DNA from: DASSJM01 sp036280655
GTDB taxonomy: Bacteria > Actinomycetota > UBA4738 > HRBIN12
Direction: 5' to 3'
DNA: 13,850 nt
NCBI GenBank assembly: GCA_036280655.1
Contig: DASUQI010000008.1
Location: 1-13,850 of the forward strand
Shown: positions 1 to 7,407 of the stretch, piece after piece
How positions within the stretch are numbered: the stretch's first letter is position 1
Layout of the letters: each line of letters starts with the position of its first letter
The notes under the pieces: generated by a model
Database searches by the model: none
Told to the model about the DNA's origin: nothing
Seen by the model: the letters and a program-made list of their open reading frames with translations, nothing else
Made by a program: the position numbers and the translations under genes

Positions 1-1
1 A

Positions 2-1507
2 CGCGGTCTGGTCCACCGCGACGTCAAGCCCGCCAACATCCTGATCGGCAGGTCCGATCACGCCTACCTCTCGGACTTCGGCCTGATCCGAAGGACGGAG
101 GTCTCCGGAGGCATCACCAAGACCGGCCAGTTCATGGGCACCCTCGACTACGCCTCCCCCGAGCAGTTCGAGGGCAAGTCACTGGGTCCGCCGACCGATG
201 TGTACTCGCTCGGGTGCGTTTTCTTCGAATGTCTGGTCGGCGAGCCGCCGTTCCGAAGGGAGCAGGACGCCGCCGTGATGTATGCGCACCTGCACGATCC
301 GCCACCCAGCGCAACGGAGCGGCGACCGGAGCTGCCCCTTTGGGTCGACCAGGTGATCGGGAAGGCGATGGCGAAACACCCGGACGATCGCTTCGCCACG
401 GCGGGCGAGCTCGCGGCCATCCTCAAGGGTGCGACGGCCGGAGCCCCGGCGCCGCGTGGGCGCACCCGCTCGAAAGGCAAGGCGTGGCTCGCCGTGGCCG
501 GTGCTCTGATCGCGATCGGCGTCGTGCTGGCGATCGTCGCGCTGACTCGCGGCGGAGAGGATTCAGGTTCGGGCGAACCATCGGGTCCGGCCGCAGCCTC
601 GACCCTGCCCTCGGGCTCGCTCGCCAAGATCGATCCCGAAACGGGAGATGCCTCGGTCCCGATCCCTGAGGCGAAGGGGCTCGGTCGAGACGCCACGCAA
701 GACAACCTCGCGATCGGTGAAGGAGGCGTGTGGCTGTACGGGTTCCCAGAAGACAGCGGGCCGCTCCTCCAGCACTTCGACGAGGCGACGGGCAAGTTGC
801 GTCGCGAGCTCCAGATCCCGTGGAACTCCAGCGCTATCCGCTCCAACCTCGCCCTGGCGGTGGGTTCTCGGACCGTGTGGTTCAGCGGTGCCTACCACGC
901 GAACCGCGTATACCGGGTCAATCCCTCGACGGACAAGGAACTTCCGCCCGTCTCGATCGATTCCGGCATCGTCACGGACATCGTCTTGGGTGGCGAGAGG
1001 CTTTGGGTCGGGTCCGATGCCGGGACGTTGACGGCGTTCGACCCACTCACCGGCCAACGGCTGGACAAGTTCGAGATCGAGGGGACGCCCGATGCGCTCG
1101 CCTACGGGGACGGTTCGATCTGGGCGTTGGATTTCTTCGGCGGCGAGGTGATCCGGGTCGACCCGATTATCGGCCACGAACTCGGGAGGATCCCCGTCTC
1201 GGGGAACGTCAGGTTCATCGCCGCCGGCGAGGGCGGGGTATGGGTGCTGGATCCGTTCGCCGGTACCGCCACCCCGATCGATCCCTCGAGCAACATGTCT
1301 GGCGATCCGATCGGGGTGGGCCCGGCCCCGACGGCCATCGCCGTGGGCCTGGGCTCGGCGTGGGTCAGCGACGGCGAGGACGGCAACCTCTACCGCATCG
1401 ACCCCGAGCTGCGTCGCCCGACGCCGATCCCGCTCGGTACGCCGCTGGCGGTCGTGGCGATCGGTGAAGCCGATCGGTCGGTCTGGGTGGGGACTTACGC
1501 CGACTAA
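2..1507 (+). CDS. Ser/Thr protein kinase with extracytoplasmic beta-propeller sensor (5'-truncated by window)
   Basis: The frame is open from base 2, so the N-lobe (P-loop, Lys) lies outside the window. Residues counted from base 2 show the catalytic loop HRDVKPAN (5-12), DFG (25-27), and the activation-segment end GTLDYASPEQF with the SPE triad. The kinase fold ends near RFATAGELAAIL. A basic linker (RGRTRSKGK) precedes one membrane helix at about bases 482-547 (residues 161-182), then a Gly/Ser-rich stalk. The outer ~300 residues are repeats of about 40 aa with VWV/LWV/IWA strands and I-x-P-x-TG turns, as in YVTN/streptogramin-lyase-like propellers. The protein ends on a VWVGTYAD strand, consistent with ring closure against the first IDPETG strand. 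The expected role is ligand sensing outside the cell and phosphorylation inside; ligand and targets are unknown. No PASTA repeats are visible. It is convergent with the ilv operon. Sure of kinase and topology; the propeller subtype is inferred. Confidence 0.92.
   Translation, partial: RGLVHRDVKPANILIGRSDHAYLSDFGLIRRTEVSGGITKTGQFMGTLDYASPEQFEGKSLGPPTDVYSLGCVFFECLVGEPPFRREQDAAVMYAHLHDPPPSATERRPELPLWVDQVIGKAMAKHPDDRFATAGELAAILKGATAGAPAPRGRTRSKGKAWLAVAGALIAIGVVLAIVALTRGGEDSGSGEPSGPAAASTLPSGSLAKIDPETGDASVPIPEAKGLGRDATQDNLAIGEGGVWLYGFPEDSGPLLQHFDEATGKLRRELQIPWNSSAIRSNLALAVGSRTVWFSGAYHANRVYRVNPSTDKELPPVSIDSGIVTDIVLGGERLWVGSDAGTLTAFDPLTGQRLDKFEIEGTPDALAYGDGSIWALDFFGGEVIRVDPIIGHELGRIPVSGNVRFIAAGEGGVWVLDPFAGTATPIDPSSNMSGDPIGVGPAPTAIAVGLGSAWVSDGEDGNLYRIDPELRRPTPIPLGTPLAVVAIGEADRSVWVGTYAD
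482..547 (+). other. Single transmembrane helix of the kinase
   Basis: A run of about 22 hydrophobic residues (from AWLAVAGAL to AIVALT) is preceded by RSKGK and followed by RGGEDSG. Positive residues on the N side suggest a cytoplasmic kinase and an outside propeller. Confidence 0.85.
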
Positions 1508-1561
1508 CGGTCTGGCTCCCCGAACATGGCGATGCTGGTAGTTGCAGAGACACCGGTTCCC

Positions 1562-1621
1562 CGCCGCGCACGGCGAGCCGGCTGTAAGCCCTCGATCCCT
1601 GATCGACTAGCGAGGTCGATC
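1562..1621. terminator. Two small hairpins between convergent kinase and GNAT genes
   Basis: The 118-bp convergent gap holds CGCCG-CGCA-CGGCG (1562-1575) and a perfect 7-bp inverted repeat GATCGAC / GTCGATC (1601-1607 and 1615-1621) with a 7-base loop. Neither is followed by a T-tract in either direction, so a termination role is only suggested by position. Confidence 0.3.
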
Positions 1622-1625
1622 GCCG

Positions 1626-2135
1626 TCAGAACTCGATGCGGTATCGAACCGTCGGGCGCATCTCGCAGTCCACCCGCTCGTTCGTCTCGGTCCCGTCTGC
1701 GTGCCAGCCGGCGACCTCGTAGAAGCGCCGCGCCCGCTCGTTGGTCTCGAGCACCCAGAGCGTGACGACCGAGAACCCGCGTTCGCGAAGGTCGGCGATC
1801 GCGTGTTCGAACAGCTCACGGCCCAGCCCCGTCCCGACGCGGTCGGGCTCCAGGTAGATCGCGTACACCTCGCCGGTCGACGGCTCCGCGTCGGCGTCCT
1901 CGCTGGGGCCCGTGACGGCGAAGGCCGTCACGCGGCCCTCCTCGTCGGCGACCCACGTGCGCCACTCGGCGCGGGGCTCCTCGAGGCTCCGACGATGCTG
2001 CTCGAGGCGCTCGCCGACCGAGAGCCCATCCAGGTACTCGTCGGTGAGCTGGCCCCGGTACGCCGCCTGCCAAGAGCGGACGTGCACCTCGGCGATGGCC
2101 TCGGCGTCCTTCGGCTCGGCCTCGCGGATCCGCAT
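1626..2135 (-). CDS. GNAT family N-acetyltransferase
   Basis: This 169-aa protein has the length and layout of a stand-alone Gcn5-related acetyltransferase: N-terminal MRIREAEPKDAEAIAEVHV, then the acetyl-CoA-binding motif A strand and loop YLEPDRVGTGLGREL (about 94-108), and motif B ETNERARRFYEVAGW (130-144). The loop has Val at position 100 where Gln/Arg is most usual. These enzymes move acetyl from acetyl-CoA to an amine; the substrate here cannot be read from sequence. The ATG start lies 19 bp after the cimA stop on the same strand with no clear Shine-Dalgarno, so it is probably the last, weakly translated gene of the ilv-leu-cimA transcript. A role in branched-chain metabolism is not implied by the family. 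Family confident, function unknown. Confidence 0.88.
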   Translation of the reverse strand: MRIREAEPKDAEAIAEVHVRSWQAAYRGQLTDEYLDGLSVGERLEQHRRSLEEPRAEWRTWVADEEGRVTAFAVTGPSEDADAEPSTGEVYAIYLEPDRVGTGLGRELFEHAIADLRERGFSVVTLWVLETNERARRFYEVAGWHADGTETNERVDCEMRPTVRYRIEF

Positions 2136-2154
2136 CCGGACCAGGGTACGCCGG

Positions 2155-3732
2155 TCACTCGGCGTCGCGGGGGTGCAGCATGCCGAACAGGTACCCGTCG
2201 ACGAGGGCCTCCCACGACGCCTCGATGATGTTCTCGGACACCCCGACGGTGGTCCAGCCCGCCTGACCGTTCGAGGTGTCGATCAGCACGCGGACGACCG
2301 CGCCGGTCCCGTGCGTCTCGTCGAGAACCCGGACCCGGAAGTCCTCGAGGGCGATGTGCTCGAGCTCGGGGTAGTCGTTCGCGAGCGCCTTGCGGAGCGC
2401 GTTGTCGAGCGCCCCCACGGGCCCATGGCCCTCGGCGCTCTCGATGTGACGGGTCCCCTTCGTCACGACCTTGACCGTGGCCTCGGCGAGCGGCGGCTCG
2501 TCGTCGCCCACGCGCTCCTCGACGTGAACCCGGTAGCTGTCGACCTCGAAGAACGGCTGCCGCCACCCACCGGCACGGCGCATCAGGAGCTCGAGCGACG
2601 CGTCGGCCACCTCGAACGTGTACCCGCGCGCCTCCCGCTCCTTCAGCTCGTCGAGCATCCTCGGGACGGCGCCGTCCGAGAGCTCGAGGCCGAACTCGGT
2701 CGCCTTCATCCGCAGCGTCGCCGCTCCGCCGAGATCGCTCGCGACGACGCCGCGGCGGTTGCCGACCGTCTCGGGATCGACGTGCTCGTACGCGCGCGAG
2801 AGGCGCTCGACGCCGCTCGCGTGCAGCCCCGCCTTGTGCGTGAACGCGTAGCGCCCGGCGAACGGCTGCCGGGAGTCCGGCGCCATGTTCGCGACCTCGG
2901 CCACGTAGTGCGCCACCTCGGTCAGCTTCTCGACCGCACCGTCGGGCAGGCACTCGGCGCCCATCTTCAGCGTGAGGTTCGCGGCGATCGGGACGAGGTC
3001 GGCGTTGCCGGTTCGCTCCCCGTAGCCGTTCACGACCGCCTGGACCTGCCGCACCCCCTGCTCCACGGCGACGAGCGAGTTGGCGACGGCGCAGCCCGCG
3101 TCGTTGTGGACGTGGATGCCGAGCGGGGTTTCGACGGCGCCCAAGACCTCGCCGACGATCGACGCGACGTCGTTCGGCAGCATCCCGCCGTTCGTGTCGC
3201 AGAGCACGAGCCGATCGGCGCCGGCGTCCTCGGCGGCCCGAAGCACGCGCAGCGCGAACGCGGGGTCGCTCCGGTAGCCGTCGAAGAAGTGCTCGGCGTC
3301 GAAGAACACGCGCCGGCCCTCCCCGCGCAGGAACGCGACCGAGTCGCGGACCATCGCGACGGCCTCCTCCAGGTCGGTCCGCAGCGTCTCGGTCACGTGC
3401 AGGTCCCACGACTTGCCGACGATGCAGACGACCTCGGTCCCGGCGTCGAGCAGGTGCCGCAGCACCGGGCTCGTCGCCGCAGGCTCCCCCGCCTTCCGCG
3501 TCATGCCGAACGCGGTGAGCGTGGAATGCTTCAGCGACTCCTTCGTGGCGAGCCGGAAGAACTCGGTGTCGCGGGGGTTCGAGCCCGGCCACCCGCCCTC
3601 GACGAACGGCACCCCGAGCTGGTCGAGCTTGTGGAGGATCCGCAGCCGGTCCTCGACCGAGTACGACAGGCCCGGGCCCTGAGCCCCGTCGCGGAGCGTG
3701 GTGTCGTAGAGCTCGACCTGTAGGCGGCTCAT
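2155..3732 (-). CDS. cimA: (R)-citramalate synthase
   Basis: CimA condenses pyruvate with acetyl-CoA to (R)-citramalate, the first step of the threonine-independent route to 2-oxobutyrate and isoleucine. At 525 aa it has the usual length of the CimA subfamily of DRE-TIM metallolyases. Visible motifs: YDTTLRDGAQ (9-18), the subfamily marker EGGWPGSNPRD (45-55), FDAEHFFDGY (144-153), metal-binding HVHND (207-211), NGYGERTGN (235-243) and HKAGLHASGV (299-308). The rest is the C-terminal LeuA-type allosteric domain, expected to give feedback control by isoleucine. The ATG overlaps the leuB stop by 4 bp (ATGA), with a GAGGGG stretch upstream. Placement next to leuB fits, since LeuB-type enzymes catalyse the later oxidative decarboxylation in this route. 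Homocitrate or isopropylmalate synthase activity is less likely because a separate leuA is present and the GGWPGSNP motif is CimA-like. Confidence 0.92.
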   Translation of the reverse strand: MSRLQVELYDTTLRDGAQGPGLSYSVEDRLRILHKLDQLGVPFVEGGWPGSNPRDTEFFRLATKESLKHSTLTAFGMTRKAGEPAATSPVLRHLLDAGTEVVCIVGKSWDLHVTETLRTDLEEAVAMVRDSVAFLRGEGRRVFFDAEHFFDGYRSDPAFALRVLRAAEDAGADRLVLCDTNGGMLPNDVASIVGEVLGAVETPLGIHVHNDAGCAVANSLVAVEQGVRQVQAVVNGYGERTGNADLVPIAANLTLKMGAECLPDGAVEKLTEVAHYVAEVANMAPDSRQPFAGRYAFTHKAGLHASGVERLSRAYEHVDPETVGNRRGVVASDLGGAATLRMKATEFGLELSDGAVPRMLDELKEREARGYTFEVADASLELLMRRAGGWRQPFFEVDSYRVHVEERVGDDEPPLAEATVKVVTKGTRHIESAEGHGPVGALDNALRKALANDYPELEHIALEDFRVRVLDETHGTGAVVRVLIDTSNGQAGWTTVGVSENIIEASWEALVDGYLFGMLHPRDAE

Positions 3733-4784
3733 GCGTTCGCCCCCTCGACGACGAGGTCACCGACCTCGGGTGTCGAGAACCCCATCTCCCCGGCGCGCAT
3801 CGAGGTCATCTTCGAGCAGGCGAACCGGATCCCGGCCTCGACGCGGCGTGCGGCCTCGCCCTCGCCGAGCTGCCCGAGCAACATCTGCCCCGCCCCGATC
3901 GCGGCGAGCGGGTTGATCGTCTCCTTGCCCGTGTGGTCCGGCGCGGTTCCGCCGATCGGCTCGAACATCGACACGCCGTCAGGGTTGATGTTGCCGCCCG
4001 CGGCGATGCCCATGCCGCCCTGGATCGTCGCCCCGAGGTCCGTGATGATGTCGCCGAACATGTTGTCTGTGACGATCACGTCGAACCGCGACGGCTGCTC
4101 GAGCAGGTAGATACACGCGGCGTCGACGTGGACGTAGTCGCGTTCGACGTCCGGGTAGTCGGCCTCGCCCACCTCGTTCATCACCCGCTGGTACAGGTCC
4201 CCCGCGAACGTAAGCACGTTGGTCTTGTGCACGAGCGTGAGCTTCCGGCGCCGGTCGGACCGCATCGCGAGCTCGAACGCGTACCTCACGATCCGTTCGA
4301 CCCCGTGCCGCGTGTTGATCGACTCCTGCACGGCGACCTCGTGCACGGTCCCCTTCCGGTGGAAACCGCCGGCGCCGGTGTAGAGGCCCTCGGAGTTCTC
4401 GCGGACGACGACGAGGTCGACGTCGTCCTCGGTGTGGCCCGGCACGAGCGTCTCGACGCCGGGGAAGCGGACCACCGGCCGGAGGTTCACGTACTGGTCG
4501 AGCTCGAACCGGATCCGCAACAGCAGGTCGCGCTCGAGGATCCCCGGGCGCACCCTCGGGTCGCCGACGGCGCCGAGCAGGATCGCGTCGAGCTCTGCGA
4601 GCCGCGCGAGCTCGTCGTCGGGCAGCACGTCACCGGTCCGCAGGTACCGCTCGGCGCCGAGGTCGAACTCAACGAGCTCGAGCTCGAACCCGTCGCGGAC
4701 CGCCTCGAGCACCTTGAGCGCCTCGCCGACGACCTCGGGGCCGGTGCCGTCCCCCCGGATCACGCCGACCCGGTGGGTCGTCAC
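3729..4784 (-). CDS. leuB: 3-isopropylmalate dehydrogenase
   Basis: LeuB oxidatively decarboxylates 3-isopropylmalate to 2-oxoisocaproate in leucine synthesis, and the citramalate-derived methylmalate to 2-oxobutyrate in the CimA route. At 351 aa it has normal length. Motifs: GDGTGPE (11-17), the substrate helix LLLRIRFELDQYVNLRP (87-103), VRENSEGLYTG (127-137), catalytic Lys187 in LVHKTN, metal Asps in TDNMFGDIITDLGA (239-252), and the NAD-region FEPIGGTAPDHTGK (274-287). The NSEG and GGTAPDH variants differ from common LeuB (GTEG or LTGG; HGSAPD), so it belongs to a divergent branch of the isocitrate/isopropylmalate dehydrogenase family. Operon context decides the name. The start is GTG, overlapping the leuA stop (GTGA), with GGGGAGG 8 nt upstream. 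It could act on both C4 and C6 substrates. Confidence 0.9.
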   Translation of the reverse strand: MTTHRVGVIRGDGTGPEVVGEALKVLEAVRDGFELELVEFDLGAERYLRTGDVLPDDELARLAELDAILLGAVGDPRVRPGILERDLLLRIRFELDQYVNLRPVVRFPGVETLVPGHTEDDVDLVVVRENSEGLYTGAGGFHRKGTVHEVAVQESINTRHGVERIVRYAFELAMRSDRRRKLTLVHKTNVLTFAGDLYQRVMNEVGEADYPDVERDYVHVDAACIYLLEQPSRFDVIVTDNMFGDIITDLGATIQGGMGIAAGGNINPDGVSMFEPIGGTAPDHTGKETINPLAAIGAGQMLLGQLGEGEAARRVEAGIRFACSKMTSMRAGEMGFSTPEVGDLVVEGANA

Positions 4785-6334
4785 GGCGCAACCTCCCCTT
4801 CGTCTTCCTCCTGACCGTTTCCGTTAGCCATGAGCACCGCCCGGTTCACGGCCGCGAGGTAGGCCCGCGCGCTGGCCTCGACCACGTCCGTCGCGACGCC
4901 CCGTCCCGTGACTCGCCGCCCCTCGACGTCGAGCTGGATCACCACATCGCCGAGCGCGTCGGTCCCGCCGGTCACCGCCGAGACGTTGAACGAGACCAGC
5001 CGGCCCTCGACCCCGCTCGCGCGCTGGATCGCGCCCATCGCGGCGTCGATCATGCCGTCGCCCATCGCGGACTCCTCGATCTGCTCGTCGCCCCTGCGCA
5101 GCCGGACGCTCGCGGTCGGCGACAGGTGCGTTCCCCCGCCGACCTGGAGCGCCTCGAGGACGAACACGTCCTGCTCGGCCGCCCCGAGCTCCTCGGAGAC
5201 GATCGCGGCGAGGTCCTGGTCGGTGAGCGAGATCTTCCGGTCGGCGAGCTCCTTGAAGCGCGCGAACGCCCGGTTCAGGTGGTCGGGCTCGAGCTCGAGC
5301 CCGAGCTTGTCGAGCGCGTCGGCGAACGCGTGGCGCCCCGAGTGCTTGCCGAGCACGAGCCGGTTCCCTTCGAGGCCGATCTCGAGCGGGTCCATGATCT
5401 CGTAGGTGGCGCGGTTCGAGAGCACGCCGTGCTGGTGGATCCCGCTCTCGTGCGCGAACGCGGACGCGCCGACGACGGCCTTGTTCGGCTGCACGCTGTA
5501 CCCGGTGGTCATGCTGACGAGCCGCGAGGTCCGCACGATCTCCTTCAGCTCGAGCCCGTGCCGCACGCCGAGCGCCTCCCCGCGCGTGCGCAGGACCATC
5601 GCGACCTCCTCGAGCGAGCAGTTGCCGGCGCGCTCGCCGATCCCGTTCACCGCGACCTCGACCTGGCGGGCCCCGTTCACGACGCCGGCGAGCGAGTTCG
5701 CTACCGCGAGCCCGAGGTCGTTGTGGCAGTGCGTGGAGATCACGACGTCGTCCGGGACGGCCTCGCGCACGGTCCGGACGAGTTCGCCGAACTCGTGGGG
5801 CATCGCGTAGCCGACCGTGTCCGGCACGTTGATCGTCGTCGCGCCGGCGTCGACCGCGACCTTGAAGCACTCGAGCAGGAAGTCGAGCTCGGTCCGTGTC
5901 GCGTCCTGGGCGCTGAACTCGACGTCCTCGGTGTGCCCGACCGCGAGCTTCACGCCCTCGCGGATCGCGTCGATCACCTGGCCCTGGCTCATCCGCAGCA
6001 TGTCGGTCATGTGGATGTCGCTCGTCGAGATGAACGTGTGGATCCGCCAGCGCTCGGCGCCGCGGAGCGCCTCGGCGGCGCGGTCGATGTCGCCCGGCAC
6101 GACGCGGGCGAGCGCGGCGACCACCGGGCCGCGGACGCTCGTCGCGATCTCGCGCACCGCCTCGAACTCGCCGTCGCTCGAGACGGGGAAGCCCGCCTCC
6201 AAGACGTCGACCTTCAGGCGGGCGAGCTGCTCCGCGATCTCGAGCTTCTCGGCTCGGGTGAGCGCGATCCCGGGCGCCTGCTCGCCGTCGCGGAGCGTCG
6301 TGTCGAAGATGCGTACGTCGGGGTCAGGACCCAT
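4781..6334 (-). CDS. leuA: 2-isopropylmalate synthase
   Basis: LeuA condenses acetyl-CoA with 2-oxoisovalerate, committing carbon to leucine. Motifs in this 517-aa product: FDTTLRDGEQAPG (10-22, metal Asp16), EAGFPVSS (46-53), HCHND with metal histidines 202 and 204, NGIGERAGN (230-238), HESGIHQHGV (295-304) and GKHSGRHAF (329-337). A C-terminal LeuA regulatory domain (about 380-500) is present, where leucine normally binds. It is the shorter bacterial type-1 form, not the long mycobacterial type. The ATG at 6334 was chosen because AAGGAG lies 6 nt upstream and the protein then begins just before the conserved barrel. An ATG at 6355 would add seven residues and lacks such a site. The start lies 11 bp inside ilvC, and the stop overlaps leuB, so the three are translationally coupled. 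Confidence 0.94.
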   Translation of the reverse strand: MGPDPDVRIFDTTLRDGEQAPGIALTRAEKLEIAEQLARLKVDVLEAGFPVSSDGEFEAVREIATSVRGPVVAALARVVPGDIDRAAEALRGAERWRIHTFISTSDIHMTDMLRMSQGQVIDAIREGVKLAVGHTEDVEFSAQDATRTELDFLLECFKVAVDAGATTINVPDTVGYAMPHEFGELVRTVREAVPDDVVISTHCHNDLGLAVANSLAGVVNGARQVEVAVNGIGERAGNCSLEEVAMVLRTRGEALGVRHGLELKEIVRTSRLVSMTTGYSVQPNKAVVGASAFAHESGIHQHGVLSNRATYEIMDPLEIGLEGNRLVLGKHSGRHAFADALDKLGLELEPDHLNRAFARFKELADRKISLTDQDLAAIVSEELGAAEQDVFVLEALQVGGGTHLSPTASVRLRRGDEQIEESAMGDGMIDAAMGAIQRASGVEGRLVSFNVSAVTGGTDALGDVVIQLDVEGRRVTGRGVATDVVEASARAYLAAVNRAVLMANGNGQEEDEGEVAP

Positions 6335-7361
6335 CGGGGGCTCCTTCATTCCCACCCACCCGCTTCTCCTCGGAGTCGAGCCAGGGCATCATCGTCCGGA
6401 GCTCGCGCCCCACCCGCTCGATCTGGGCGGTGCGGGCCTCCCGGCGCAGGGCGAGGAAGTGGGGGAAGCCCTGCTCGGCCTCCCCGATCCACTCCTGCGC
6501 GAACGACCGGTCCTGGATCTCCGAGAGGATCAGGCGCATGCGGTCGCGGACGCCCTCGTCGATCACCCGGGGACCGCTCCGGTAGTCGCCCCACTCCGCC
6601 GTGTCGCTGATCGAGTGCCGCATCCACGACAGCCCGCCCTCGTACACGAGGTCGACGATCAGCTTCATCTCGTGCAGGCACTCGAAGTACGCGATCTCGG
6701 GCTGGTAGCCGGCCTCGACCAGCGTCTCGAACCCCGACTGGACGAGCGTGGACAGCCCGCCACAGAGCACCGCCTGCTCGCCGAACAGGTCGGTCTCGGT
6801 CTCCTCCTTGAACGTGGTCTCGATGATCCCGGCGCGGGCCGCGCCGATCCCGGCGCCGTACGCGAGCGCGCGCTGGAGCGCCTTCCCGGTGGCGTCCTGC
6901 TGCACGGCGACGAGGGCCGGCGTGCCGATCCCCTCCGTGTACGTCCGCCGGACGAGGTGGCCGGGCCCCTTCGGCGCGATCATCGCGACGTCCACGTCCG
7001 GCGGCGGCTGCACCGTCCCGAAGTGGATCGAGAACCCGTGCGCGAACATCAGCATGTCGCCGGCGGACAGGTTCGGCGCGATGTCGGCGGCGTAGGCGGC
7101 GGCGTGCGCGGTGTCGGGAAGGACCACCATGGTCACGTCGGCCTCGGTGACCGCCTCGCCCGTCGCCTTCACTGAAAGGCCCGCGGCCTCCGCCGCGGGC
7201 CAGCTCTTCGACCCCTCACGCAGCCCGACGCGTACGTCGTGCCCCGAGTCCTTCAGGTTCTGCGCGTGGGCATGGCCCTGGCTGCCGAACCCGAGCACTG
7301 AGATGCGCTGCCCCGCAAGGGCCGAGGGGTCCGTGTCCGCCTCGTGGTAGATCGTCGCCAT
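6324..7361 (-). CDS. ilvC: Ketol-acid reductoisomerase, class I
   Basis: IlvC isomerises and reduces acetolactate or acetohydroxybutyrate to the dihydroxy acids of valine/leucine and isoleucine synthesis, using Mg2+ and NAD(P)H. The 345-aa protein is class I length. It shows the Rossmann motif GFGSQGHAHAQNLKDSG (24-40), the coenzyme loop GLREGSKSW (46-54) whose serines favour NADPH, catalytic His108 in FAHGF, PKGPGHLVRR (130-139), and Mg ligands in ETDLFGEQ (Asp191, Glu195) and YFECLHE (Glu227, Glu231). The ATG at 7361 is preceded by AGGGAGGAG 5 nt upstream, a strong ribosome site. An in-frame ATG at 7388 would add nine residues unlike the family N-terminus. The gap to ilvN is 46 bp, the only sizeable one in the operon besides cimA-GNAT, so ilvC may be translated independently. 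The last 11 bp hold the leuA start. Confidence 0.96.
   Translation of the reverse strand: MATIYHEADTDPSALAGQRISVLGFGSQGHAHAQNLKDSGHDVRVGLREGSKSWPAAEAAGLSVKATGEAVTEADVTMVVLPDTAHAAAYAADIAPNLSAGDMLMFAHGFSIHFGTVQPPPDVDVAMIAPKGPGHLVRRTYTEGIGTPALVAVQQDATGKALQRALAYGAGIGAARAGIIETTFKEETETDLFGEQAVLCGGLSTLVQSGFETLVEAGYQPEIAYFECLHEMKLIVDLVYEGGLSWMRHSISDTAEWGDYRSGPRVIDEGVRDRMRLILSEIQDRSFAQEWIGEAEQGFPHFLALRREARTAQIERVGRELRTMMPWLDSEEKRVGGNEGAPDGS
6341..6346 (-). promoter_or_regulatory. Shine-Dalgarno deciding the leuA start
   Basis: AAGGAG on the minus strand, 6 nt before the ATG at 6334 and inside the ilvC reading frame. It supports starting leuA within ilvC rather than at the ATG at 6355. Confidence 0.8.
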
Positions 7362-7366
7362 CGGTC

Positions 7367-7375
7367 TCCTCCCTT
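7367..7375 (-). promoter_or_regulatory. Shine-Dalgarno deciding the ilvC start
   Basis: AGGGAGGAG on the minus strand, ending 5 nt before the ATG at 7361. It supports this start over the ATG at 7388. Confidence 0.8.
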
Positions 7376-7407
7376 GGCGGCCGCTCACGACGTCCGCCGG
7401 CCATCCG

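Noticed and set aside
1508..1625. tRNA or small RNA gene between kinase and GNAT (a GGTTC stretch is present)
   Set aside because: No cloverleaf can be drawn around it. Only two small hairpins are seen.
1912..3760. Long open frames of about 600 codons on both strands over cimA
   Set aside because: Arg/Pro/Ala-rich shadow frames produced by high GC. The frame with full CimA motifs (2155-3732) explains the region.
5126..7175. Plus-strand open frames of 450-494 codons antisense to leuA and ilvC
   Set aside because: No family motifs, skewed composition, and they lie opposite well-supported enzyme genes.
7362..7388. ilvC starting at the ATG at 7388
   Set aside because: It adds nine residues foreign to the family, whereas the ATG at 7361 has a strong ribosome site.
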